Shown in pieces: positions 28,009 to 37,663 of a stretch of 64,000 nt of DNA (within the stretch, counting starts at the first letter, position 1; the number at the start of each line of letters is the position of its first letter). The notes beneath the pieces are model-generated. The model was not told the origin of the DNA. It ran no database searches and saw only the letters and a list, made by a program, of their open reading frames with translations. Both the position numbers and the translations under genes were made by a program. Source of the stretch: Seminavis robusta (Eukaryota > Bacillariophyta > Bacillariophyceae > Naviculales > Naviculaceae); assembly GCA_903772945.1 (NCBI GenBank), contig CAICTM010000387.1, forward strand, positions 1-64,000, given 5' to 3'.

Positions 28009-28892
28009 AATGCTATTTCCTATTTCCTATTTCCTATTTCCTATTCCGGTGAAGCCAAAGTATAAGGATAGAGATAGTCATAAGCCAACAAAACTGAACA
28101 TTGATGATTCAATACAAGTTAGGGGTAGGAATAAATCATTAATATTTAAGGTTAGTGCAATCAGCACAACAGCACAATAAGCCAGCAGGAGTTGTAAAGG
28201 TTAGAGTTACAATAAGGGAATGGCAGCTGGTAAATTATAGAGTAGCGGGCGGCAACACACGACGTAGTCGGGTGTTGTCGCCAGGGCTAGCTTAAAAGAA
28301 GGTTGCAATGAGGGAATGAATGATACCGGGCGGCAACACACGACGTAGTCGGGTGTTGTCGCCAGGGCTGGCTTGAAAGATGGGTGCAATCTCGAACATG
28401 ATCCTCCTTCTTCTATCTGTCTTTCTGCCGAGGTATCGCAGTTCCCGCTGACTTAAATGCTATTTCCTATTTCCTATTCCGGTGAAGCCAAAGTATAAGG
28501 ATAGAGATAGTCATAAGCCAACAAAACTGAACATTGATGGTTCAATACAAGTTAGGGGTAGGAATAAATCATTAATATTTAAGGTTAGTGCAATCAGCAC
28601 AACAGCACAATAAGCCAGCAGGAGCTGTAAAGGTTAGAGTTACAATAAGGGAATGGCAGCTGGTGAATTATAGAGTAGCGGGCGGCAACACACGACGTAG
28701 TCGGGTGTTGTCGCCAGGGCTAGCTTAATAAAGAAGGTTGCAATGAGGGAATGAATGATACCGGGCGGCAACACACGACGTAGTCGGGTGTTGTCGCCAG
28801 GACTAGCTTGGAAGATGGGTGCAATCCGAACATAATCCTCCTTCTTCTATCTGTCTTTCTGCCGAGGTATCGCAGCTCCCGCTGACTTAAAT
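28009..28892 (+). repeat. Tandem duplication of about 440 bp with nested hairpins
   Basis: Copy 1 is 28009-28455 and copy 2 is 28456-28892. They agree almost base for base, differing in the number of TTTCCTA heptamers and a few substitutions. Each copy contains two 32-bp hairpin units, at 28251-28282, 28332-28363, 28684-28715 and 28767-28798. In each unit a GGCAACAC arm pairs with a GTGTTG..GCC arm around GACGTAGTC. Each copy ends in CTGCCGAGGTATCGCAG. No protein is encoded. It may be a non-autonomous transposable element or a satellite seed. Confidence 0.85.
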
Positions 28893-30100
28893 CGTTGTGA
28901 GAAACCTGCGAAAGAACCGCGGAAGGGCAACCGTGGCACCTCCAACCACCCATGACTCGACTCGACTCAAACAAGTTTCCGCTATCAAACTACGGTAAAA
29001 AGCACGTGGGAGGGAACAGTTCGAAGATCCACACGGAAATCAACCTTCTTTGTCCCCACTTCCACCATCCAAGGCCGATCAGTTGGTGTTACGGTACGGT
29101 ACCTAATACCGGATGTCGATCGTCATGTAACAATCCGCTAGTGCTAGTTTTGCCCTGGAAAGAATGGAATGGAATCGAATCGAATCATTCAATCAGTCCC
29201 AGACGGCCTCAGCTTGGCTAGCTAGGCAAGTGGATAAGCTGTACAGGCACAACTGGAAGTCCAGCAACGTATCTGTATTGGGTTGCGGGGCGAGAGCAAC
29301 GTCGATCACTGCGCCACATTCGACTATGGTCCTCCAAGAGGCGGCTACAACATCTTGGCGGGCGCACGATCAACCTACATTTCACTTTTTGGGATGCACG
29401 CAACTCAGCCTGATTTCCGGTGGATCGGTCATGCCATCACTCACAGTGGGAGCTCTCAGTACTTATCCAAGCCAAGCGAAACGCAAACTATAGGGACTAC
29501 GACGACGTAAGACTTTGCCATGTTATGGACGTGGCGCTCGACTCTTAAGTGCGGCAAATCGTTGACTCAACTTGCCCATCTACAAGGCTAATTGAGTACG
29601 TACAGCCACGTCTTGGAAGACTTCGTGTCCACTGGTCGAATAGTCCACAAAATCCGAAGAAGAAACTGCTTCAAGGAGTTTAGCATTGTCTTCAAGAACA
29701 GCGACAAGCTTACCCATTGTTCAGAACCATTGGGGCAGGCTTGCTCTTTTCGTGATCCTGTCCACCTGGAGAGGCTCAGTGCGAGTTCTAACGATTGTGA
29801 CGGCACTCAGACTCTCGGATCTATCCGACTTGCGAAATGTCCGAAGTATCCGCAGGTGGTTTGGAAGACTACGATGAACTACCCACGGAAACTCCAGGAC
29901 AAAGAATGGTTGGGTCCTCGTGTCATCTCTTCAATTGTTGGTGTTGGGAGCCCCAAAGACCTCGATCACAAATCCATTTGGGGCTCTTGTCTCCCGTAAG
30001 TCTCTCTCTTATTCTAAGTGATGATGAGATCTCGTATATACTGTGTTTTCTATTAGTGCTTGCTGGTGCAAGCCAATGTTAAGAAGGATAGAGTTGATCG
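28893..30100. other. Intergenic, no supported gene
   Basis: Includes a TACGGTACGGTACC palindromic run near 29090 and a GGAATCGAATCGAATC run near 29162. A 135-codon forward frame at 29592-29999 has no family resemblance, so it is not called. Confidence 0.5.
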
Positions 30101-31787
30101 TTAGAAATAATCACCTGATTCAGCCAACTCCAAGTCCCCAGTGGCCAAGACATCAAAAACACACAGGTCCATGTGCTCGTCATCCCAATGTGCACAAGCC
30201 TCCTCTGCAGCTTCCTGTGCAATGGCTTCACCAAGGCGGCGGCGCCCAGTTCTTGTGGCCTGTGACAGTTGACACCTTTGTGGGAATTGTGGGAACCTGT
30301 CCATCTCAAAGAGGTTTGCTTCTGTGTTCAAGACTTGCCATTCCTCACCAAAGGCAATGGGATCTGTCATCACAGTTTCCCCATCACGGGCGAACCAGAT
30401 ACCATCATTGTAGGATCCCATCAAGCCAACAGAAGCCCCAAAGGTTGCTTGGGTGGCATTTTCCACTTTGACACTGACCAGTTCTTTTTTGGTGCTAATC
30501 TTGATGTGTTCACCACCATCCAGATGGATCATAAAGACAGGCTTCTTTGTATTGCTCCACCACTTTTCAAACTTAAAACCACCAAGATCCATGGGCAAAT
30601 CAGCATGTTCAACTCCATTGACAGCATAGGCACCCCATCCAGTGACTTCCAAGATGTCTTGTCCAATACGGATGGCAGCAGTCTCAATGTAAGAGAAGGA
30701 GCCCCGACCAGCAGTACGAATGACAATGTCCGTGCCCTGACCATTGGCAAAGTCATCAAGTTTGAGCAGCACCAGATCACAAATGCCATGGTAGTCGTAC
30801 CACTTGCCAGCCCAGGTTTTGAAATGAGGATCTCCAACAGATCCACCATCGGCAGGGCCACTGGTCGTCTGTGCCATGGTTGGTGAGGCTGTAGGGCTCA
30901 CAGTAGGACTAGTTGTAGAAGCTGTGGGGCTGGAAGTTGGGCGTCCGGTTGGACTGATGGTGGGTGGGGAAGTTGTAGAAGCTGTTGGGCGACTAGTGGG
31001 ACTGATGGTGGGTCGGGAAGTTGGGCGTCCGGTTGGACTGATGGTTGGTGGGGAAGTTNNNNNNNNNNNNNGATGGTGGGTCGGGAAGTTGGGCGTCCGG
31101 TTGGACTGATGGTGGGTCGCGAGGTTGTAAAAGCTGTTGGGCGACCAGTGGGACTGATGGTGGGTAGGGAAGTTGTAGAAGCTGAGGGGCCGAAGGTTTC
31201 AAAAGCTGTTGGGCGTGCGGTTGGACTGACGGTGGGGCTGGAAGTTGGAGAAGCTGTAGGGCTGGTTGTTTGTTGGCAAGGTGTAAAGATCACAGCCCAG
31301 TAGATAAGTGTTCCCTCATCATCTAATAGAGCATCTTTGATTTCCAATGTCCAGTCACCCCTGGGAGAAGCTCCATTGAATACAGATAGAGGTTGTTCTG
31401 GCTTCACATTTGTGCGTGCTTCATTAACACAGATTGCATACCACGTGCAACACTGGCATCATACCAAGCCCCGTCGATGAGTATAGTGCTAGCATCATCA
31501 AATACCCAGTGGAGATCTGAGGTTCCATGACAAATTTGATGGGACAGCTGAACAAGACTACCAGTGGGTCCCTTGATATCAATCTCCAAGTCACCTGTAA
31601 ATGGATGGGATATGTCCACTTCAACCTTCACATCACAGACATCAACGGAGACATCCACAGAAATTCTGCTACTGACTTTGCCTGTGTCAGGTATGGAAGA
31701 AGAGTAGGTAACAGGTGTAGAGGCTTTTGCAGAAGACAGGCTGCTGAGGAGGCCAAGACCAGCAATGAGAGGGAGCTTGGTGAACAT
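30101..31787 (-). CDS. Secreted P-domain / VWD protein with Ser-Pro-Thr linker (frameshifted as read)
   Basis: The ATG at 31787 opens a signal peptide (LPLIAGLGLLSSLSSAKAS). A proprotein convertase P-domain-like module follows: VEVDISHPFTGDLEIDIKGP, HQICHGTSDLHWVFDDAS, and after a frame change NGASPRGDWTLEIKDALLDD and GTLIYWAVIF. A linker of TSPTASPTSSPTVSP type contains a 13-base gap. Then comes a von Willebrand factor D domain (SVGDPHFKTWAGKWYDYHG, ELVSVKVENATQATFGASVG, GSYNDGIWFARDGE) and a Glu-rich end (ATGDLELAESGDYF). As read, the frame shifts by one base near 31430-31445 (stop in the first frame at 31404), either an assembly error or a recent mutation. Adhesive or cell-wall roles are usual guesses for such proteins. 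Two relics of this family lie at 6330 and 11940. Confidence 0.8.
31059..31071. other. Assembly gap (13 N) inside the Ser-Pro-Thr linker
   Basis: Unresolved bases flanked by repeats of GGTGGG(T)GGGAAGTTG. The linker's true length, and the reading frame across it, cannot be judged. Confidence 1.
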
Positions 31788-32565
31788 GGCAGCAATGATG
31801 CTACAATGGAAGTGAGAGAGGCAGTCAAGTGTTATGGGTTGCTTGTGGGGAAGAAGTAGATGTCTTGAAACAGAATAATGAGCTCTGTCGGAAAGGACGA
31901 TGGAGAACTGGGCTTGCCCACTTGTCACCACGAAATTACCGTACTAATACGCAATTAGTCACGAATGTCATTTCTAAACAAACTGGCCTACATCTAGCTA
32001 CGGTAGCTAGCAGTACAGGACATTCGAGAAGTGCATGGGCGAAGTTGCAATCCCACTTCTTGAATCGAATCGAATCAGCGCTGTAACCTTTACCGTACCG
32101 ATAGCGTACATGTACCAGTACCTCTCGAGGAGTCAGAGTCTCATTCGAATGAGATACCAGTACTCAGCAAACAATCCGAAGGTCTGTCGAGTGGTACACA
32201 TCATGTAATAACTTCGATAAGTTCAGAGAAAATCCATCTGTCAACTAAAAGAGACTTCTAAAAGTGCGAAACACCCCCCGCTTCCTGACAAGTGCACACG
32301 CTGCCAATCCCTAAGTTAACACTGCAAATGTATCATACGATTTTAGCAAAGAGTGTGTGTACCGGTTGCTTGTACGTATCATCGCACTGATATTTGCTTG
32401 TGTGAAATTGTGAACGAAGAAATGGAAGCAAAACGTTTTGGATTGTCTCTCAAAGCTCTGGCTTGCGCCGGCGACTCATGAAGCGACATTTTCCGGGGTG
32501 GAGCCATCGCTAGACTACTTTTAATCTGAGAGATTGCTTTGGAGGGAACAACTTGTCTACACTAC
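31788..32565. other. Intergenic between VWD and TRAPPC12 genes
   Basis: Includes a GAATCGAATCGAATC run near 32062, about 280 bp upstream of the VWD start. No gene was seen. Confidence 0.5.
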
Positions 32566-34089
32566 TCAGTTTATTCGAAAGCTTTCCGGGCCAACGTCGT
32601 GGAGGAAGAATCGTTTGCTGATGCATTGCAAGACGCGCTTCTTGAGGGCACTGGCGGTGGAATCGCAGCCCAACTCGTACATGGTGCACAGATTAAAGGC
32701 AACTCGTTCGGTCAAGAATGCGGTGGGATCCTCCCGCACCAATGTTTCCAACACATTGACGGCTTCTGCCATGCGTCCAATGTAGAGGGCGCAAATGGCC
32801 AAATTGTTGACGCATTCATTCAAAAGAGTGCTGTGAGGAGCGACGCCCACCACCGACGGACCAATCCAGTCGGTCGATCGGTAGACGGGAACGACGGAAT
32901 ATTTTCGCAAGATATCCGTGGCTTTTCGAAAACATTCAATGGCTTGTTCGTAGTTGGCATATGCAAAACACAGCAATCCTTCATTGGCCAATAGTTGTGC
33001 CGGTGCATGCGCCACCGCCATGTTGGCTTCGTTGTTGTCGACAGTATTATTGGCCTTGACAGTGTCCCAGTCTTGCTGTGCCACCTGAAAAATGTAGGAT
33101 GCTTCTGCCACCGCTCCGGCATGTAGCAGGTATCTACCTTGCACTGACAAGACTTCGACTCGATAGGCCATTGCGAGTGCTTTGGTGTTGGTGATTATTG
33201 TCGTTGTCTCTTGTTTGACAGCGGTTTCAATTTCGGGCAACATGTGTTCGAGCGCCTGAATGGCCAATCGCCATTCTCGTTTCCTCGAAAAGGCATTGGC
33301 CAATGCTCGGTATGTACAGAGTTTCCAACGTGCATCATCGGATTCTTCGTCCATACGAGTGGCCAAAGCATTCAGGGCATCGGCTCCTCGATTGGGATCG
33401 TCTGTGGTATACAGCAAGGACTCGGAGCCAATGATATCTGTGACGAACGACCAAAAAGGAAAACAAATAAATCAAGAACAGTTAGTTGAGGGATCAAATA
33501 ATATAATGGAATTGTCAAAGAGGATAATTCCTTAACGTCCGCGTTGTTCATACTCACAGAGACTCCAAGGAACCCACTTGATGGACTCCCAGTTGATCGA
33601 CTCGTCCTCTGGTCTGTAGCCTTCATTAAAGTGAAGAAATTTCCATTTTTCAATTTCCTTGCCCAATTCTGTGTATCGTCGCAGCTTGATCAAAGCATGA
33701 CAGTGAAGTGCCATTATTTCGGCCGTCTCTTCCTTGATACTCCCACTAGGTGCGGCTCCCGAAAAGAGGAGTGAATTGTAGGTTGCCGCATAGGCCGAAT
33801 CCATGCCGCGCAAGAGATCGTTCGACACTTGCAGGACATCTCCCCAGGCGCGTCGTTCCACCAGTGTTCGCAACGTTTGAATTGGCTCGTCCCCAATCAA
33901 AGGAGGAGGTCGTAGTAGCGGGGCTATCATTTGCTGTGTTCGAACCGAAGGACCCGACAGGAATTTGTCCACGAGATCGTCCAACGAAGAAGAAAAGGGA
34001 TCCGTCTTGTTGGGAGGAGGCGGTGGCGGCGACGCCACTTTGGCGTTGGGAGGCATTCCAACACCACTTGGTCCTGGAGACTTGGACAT
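32566..34089 (-). CDS. TRAPPC12: TRAPP complex subunit 12 homologue
   Basis: Exon 1 is 34089-33558 and exon 2 is 33437-32566 across a 120-bp GT-AG intron; 467 residues. A Pro-rich N-terminus (PPPPPPNKTDPFSSSLDDLV) precedes a helical TPR-like array: TLRTLVERRAWGDVLQVSND, TAEIMALHCHALIKLRRYTE, LCTYRALANAFSRKREWRLA, AHAPAQLLANEGLLCFAYAN and LLNECVNNLAICALYIGRMA. It ends in VAFNLCTMYELGCDSTASAL, the segment that best matches animal TRAPPC12. The TRAPPIII-type complex acts as a tether and Rab exchange factor in ER-to-Golgi transport and autophagy. The protein is shorter than the human one (which has a long N-terminal extension), as in other protists. Confidence 0.88.
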
Positions 34090-34689
34090 GGTGGCTATCA
34101 ATCTTATCAGTTATTAATAGGTTGAACGGTGGCCTGTAACGGTACAGTAGAAGGCTCCACAAACTTATTAGAAGGCTAGAAGGCTCCACAAACAACAAAA
34201 CGGGGGGTGTTGTGTCGGAGAAGTTGGTTGTTGGATCTTTCCGAAAAATCATTAGGGTTAGGTAGCCTAACCAATGAAAATCCTACTCGTGGTCAATCAC
34301 ACATGCTCCGGCAACACTGGCACAACCCCGACAGCGTTGCAAAACAAATGACAGCTGATGTAATAAGTTCCTCTGCCTTGTCCTTGGTGGGTACTTGTGG
34401 CCATCCATCAAGATTAATACCATTGAAGGCCGCTTCCTCGCCATGCACAAAAATTAATCACAAAATTTAATCTGGTAGAGTCGTCGATGGTTTGCCTGTC
34501 ACACCATTGTGAATGCATCCACGAATAAGGAGGAGTAAAAAAGGGCACCACCACCTAAAAATAATGCGTGGGGCAGAGTGACAGTCTGCGACCGAGCCAC
34601 ATGTAGTCTTCATCAGTTCAGCCAACAGAGCTCACAATGAATCGAATCTTCCACGGTTTCCTACTTCTGCTCATAATCCTGATGCTTCG
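34090..34689. other. Intergenic / 5' region of the cupin gene
   Basis: Holds the 15-bp direct repeat at 34150 and 34179. A forward frame from ATG 34637 opens a signal-peptide-like sequence discussed with the next gene. Confidence 0.5.
34150..34193 (+). repeat. Direct repeat GAAGGCTCCACAAAC, two copies
   Basis: The 15-mer occurs at 34150-34164 and 34179-34193, close upstream of the TRAPPC12 start. Confidence 0.9.
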
Positions 34690-35847
34690 TTGCTCCACAA
34701 GCAAAACATGTCTTTCTTTCTCGCCCAATCCCCTCGATGCAACGCCGTTGGCTTGTTCAGGTCCTTCGCAAAGGGAGCTGCTGTTGTCTTTATTGCCACA
34801 TGGCTCTTCCACTTTGAAAACCTGGCAGATCTCAAGTTTTTTGGAGAGCAAGTCCTCCCTTTTGGCCTTGGATTTCCGCTGCGAATGTACTTTTCCCTCT
34901 TTGCGGCGGAAGACAAGCTCTTGATTCTTCCTTGTGATCAGCTCACAAACTACAAACTCCTTCAAACGACACAAAACCCAATCTTGTTCAAGAAATGTGT
35001 TCCTAACCCTGACAAGCTCACGGTGAAAAAAGACTTTGTTACCTTTGCCAATTCCTCTACCAACATCTTTCCGACCTGTGGAGAAACCAAAGTGGTTCGC
35101 CACTTCAACTACACGTCCCTGCAAGGTGACAAGAAAGACATTGAGGAAATGATCCCTTGTGCATCCTCGACCTTACAAGAGAAGATTCATTTCTTCGAAC
35201 ATCACCGGCCCCTGATTGACGGTCCTTACTCGGACGTCAATGTCTTTCATGTTGGGCCGGATGACACGCTGGCACTGGAAACAGATTTCAAGGCCAAGAA
35301 CTTTGTACCAAGGACTTTTTCGTTCCGTCAGTTAGCGCCCACTGTCGCTTTGGCCCACTTTTTTGGTTCGGGTACAACACCCGTCGACTACTTTCACTCG
35401 CACATGGATCGTTTCTTCTCCTTTGGGATCCAAAAGACAAAGGTGTGGGAGCTCATCAACCCAAAATATCATGAAAGTTTTGATTATGTTTGGAGTGGTA
35501 ACGCTCTGATCCTTACCAAGGAAAAGGAACGTGTTCCCCGTGTTGTGGTCGAACAAGAGCCTGGAGACATACTGTTCATGGCTCCATGGTGGTTTCACAA
35601 AACTCGATACAGCGATCCTTCCAAGACACTTCAGACCAAGAACCTCAATTTCAACTTGCATATCATGACAACGCGTTCTGTGGCTGGCTTGGGGTGCATG
35701 GTTTTCATGAACTGGCTCAAGACGCCCACTTGGTTCTATGCTTCCGATACCAACAAGAGAGATTTTGAAACACATGGGTTGGCATATCAACACGAGGCAT
35801 CTGATCGCGGAGGGATGAACTCTGGGTCTTTTGTGGAGCTTGCGTAA
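34690..35847 (+). CDS. Cupin / JmjC-like (cupin_8) protein
   Basis: 385 residues from the ATG at 34690. The core (about 215-330) is a double-stranded beta-helix: TPVDYFHSHMDRFFSFGIQK gives the first metal-site strand (His..His-x-Asp-like), then KVWELINPKY and VVEQEPGDILFMAPWWFHKT, the closing strand with a His. This resembles the Fe(II)/2-oxoglutarate oxygenases related to FIH and JmjC proteins; whether the metal triad is complete needs modelling. The start is uncertain: a frame from ATG 34637 begins MNRIFHGFLLLLIILMLRCS, a convincing signal peptide, but is offset by one base. A frameshift or short intron could join it to this frame. Confidence 0.68.
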   Translation: MLHKQNMSFFLAQSPRCNAVGLFRSFAKGAAVVFIATWLFHFENLADLKFFGEQVLPFGLGFPLRMYFSLFAAEDKLLILPCDQLTNYKLLQTTQNPILFKKCVPNPDKLTVKKDFVTFANSSTNIFPTCGETKVVRHFNYTSLQGDKKDIEEMIPCASSTLQEKIHFFEHHRPLIDGPYSDVNVFHVGPDDTLALETDFKAKNFVPRTFSFRQLAPTVALAHFFGSGTTPVDYFHSHMDRFFSFGIQKTKVWELINPKYHESFDYVWSGNALILTKEKERVPRVVVEQEPGDILFMAPWWFHKTRYSDPSKTLQTKNLNFNLHIMTTRSVAGLGCMVFMNWLKTPTWFYASDTNKRDFETHGLAYQHEASDRGGMNSGSFVELA

Positions 35848-36570
35848 CTAGAGCATCTGTGTTGGCTGCAAGCTACTAGCTAGATAGCCAGAGCAATAGA
35901 GAACTTGTTAGACATACGGTACCTGTACGATATGGCACAGTATTCATACTCTCAAAGGATATTCTTCATCCAGAAGACCCACATCCCAATTGCCCTTGTT
36001 AAGGCCACTCGGTTATGTCTCTGTGGATCAAGCAAAGCAAAGCACTTTGGACCCACTGTTGGTCCTCTATTTGTCTCCCCTGATCCCCAGAACCTAGTTT
36101 TGCCTCTTCTTTACCTAAGCCTGGCCCTTGTAGGCTTCTGTATGACTTCCCTGCTCTAAACCCCCCTTCTGTCAGAGTATCTGTGTTCTCTAACGCCCTA
36201 CTAGCTAGTTAGAGCCATCGCGTACGAAGGGGGGAGCGTTGACAGCCCGAGAGAGCCCGAGTTGACCCGAGCCGAGTTGAGTCAAGTGACTTATTCGAGT
36301 GACAGTTAGTCGAGACACTCGGAACGCGGATCGATCTTTTTAGCAACAAGCATACAACCTGGTAATAGGGTTAGAACTACTTGACCAATGACACTTCCTT
36401 CCTCCTCACCCCCTCAACTCAACTCGCTTTCACTCTCACAAATGCAGACATCACATTGGAATCTTGGTGCCACCTCTAGTAGCTAGTGGATACACTGCCG
36501 CTCTTTTCCCCTCCAAGGACTACACATCATCTGTGTTTTGCCTCCTTGTCACCACTGGCCAGCGAGAAAG
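35848..36570. other. Intergenic, no gene seen
   Basis: Contains a GAGT/CGAGTTGA-rich stretch at 36240-36330 (CCCGAGTTGACCCGAGCCGA and similar) and CTAGCTAG words; no supported coding frame. Confidence 0.5.
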
Positions 36571-37311
36571 ATGAAGAACCGCCGCAGTTCGAAGAAGAAA
36601 GGAGGGAAAAAGAAAGACAAGAAGACTGCCGCAGAACCGTTACCAAAACCAGTTTCCCCCAATTCGTTCATACCGGTAGAGATCAAGGCAGTTCTCCAAC
36701 AAATGAACTCGGACGCGGCAATTTGTCGGCATGGAGGGACAAACAGAAACGATGCAATCGAGGAGATCTGCGCAAATAGTCCCGATTGGATCAGTATGTC
36801 CTTTCAAATCTCAAAGGAATTCCAGAATGAACATCCTGTCGATTTGTATGCTATGGCAGCTTCACTATGTCTGATTCCGCGTGACGGGCCTTATTGGGAT
36901 TTGGCCGGGGAAGTCATGAAGGCGGCCATTTTACTTGAAAAAAATGTCTTTTCCTCAAGCGATGATGATGAAGCAGAAAAACTACTCAAGATTGGGTGGT
37001 GTGTGACCAAGCATTGCGGTAGCAAGCGCGATGTCATTGTGTACTTGGACCAGAAAATTCCATGTGATTGCTTGAAAGAGATGAAAAAGAAAATGCTGCA
37101 AGAGCCTGAAATACGCTGCTGTTGCTACTGCCAAAAGTTGGTGACCAAAACAATGTGGTGCCCGAACTGCGAAAGCTACGAGTACTGTTCCAAGAGATGC
37201 CAGCTTGAACACTGGTCTGTCCACAATATACAGTGTGAGTACTTCTGTGGACGAATTTCTATGGAAGATGCGAACCAGAAGTTGGATGCTGCAAAGAACA
37301 ATTTCGAATAG
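36571..37311 (+). CDS. MYND-type zinc-finger protein
   Basis: 246 residues from the ATG at 36571, which opens a strongly basic tail (KNRRSSKKKGGKKKDKKTAA), likely nuclear targeting. The centre (about 50-180) is helical with no known domain. Residues about 188-226 are the MYND finger: CCYCQKLVTKTMWCPNCESY, EYCSKRCQLEHWSVHNIQCE, with the expected C-x2-C / C-x2-C / C-x3-C / H-x3-C order. MYND fingers bind Pro-rich partners, often in transcription co-repressors. No SET domain accompanies it. A longer frame starts upstream, but without an ATG in a good context. Confidence 0.82.
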   Translation: MKNRRSSKKKGGKKKDKKTAAEPLPKPVSPNSFIPVEIKAVLQQMNSDAAICRHGGTNRNDAIEEICANSPDWISMSFQISKEFQNEHPVDLYAMAASLCLIPRDGPYWDLAGEVMKAAILLEKNVFSSSDDDEAEKLLKIGWCVTKHCGSKRDVIVYLDQKIPCDCLKEMKKKMLQEPEIRCCCYCQKLVTKTMWCPNCESYEYCSKRCQLEHWSVHNIQCEYFCGRISMEDANQKLDAAKNNFE

Positions 37312-37663
37312 TGCATCTTTCGGAAGCAAGGCCCCGAACAAGCGTTCCGCTACTTGTTTACCAGCTTGTATCCGAAGAAATGATGGGTTGCTAGCTAGCC
37401 AGGCAAGAGCTGCTGTCGGTTGCTTTGACTTCAACCAAAATTGCAGGATAGAGAAAGAACGAGCGACGCTTCAAGTTGTTCTGAGAAAAGGAGAGGTCGG
37501 ACCTCCATGCTGCCGTGCTTTCTTTCTACCGGTACATGCAACCTTTGCTCGCGAGTGGCGTTCTGTGACTAGCTAGACCAGTGAACAAGCAGATCTATCT
37601 ATCTATTACGGTACAGTTGCCACGTGAAGTCTCAAATGATTAGCAAGCGCCGGGCAGAGCCCA
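37312..37663. other. Short intergenic region between convergent genes
   Basis: Contains a GCTAGCTAG word and no supported gene. Confidence 0.5.

Noticed and set aside
28251-28798. CRISPR-like array of the four hairpin units
   Set aside because: Only four units, paired within two long duplicated copies, in a eukaryotic genome; no regular short spacers.
28207-28974. Reverse frames with a repeated TTPDYVVCCRP peptide
   Set aside because: The peptide is the translation of the hairpin units in the 440-bp duplication, not a conserved protein.
29592-29999. 135-codon forward frame
   Set aside because: No recognisable domain, no intron structure, in a region with chance frames on both strands.
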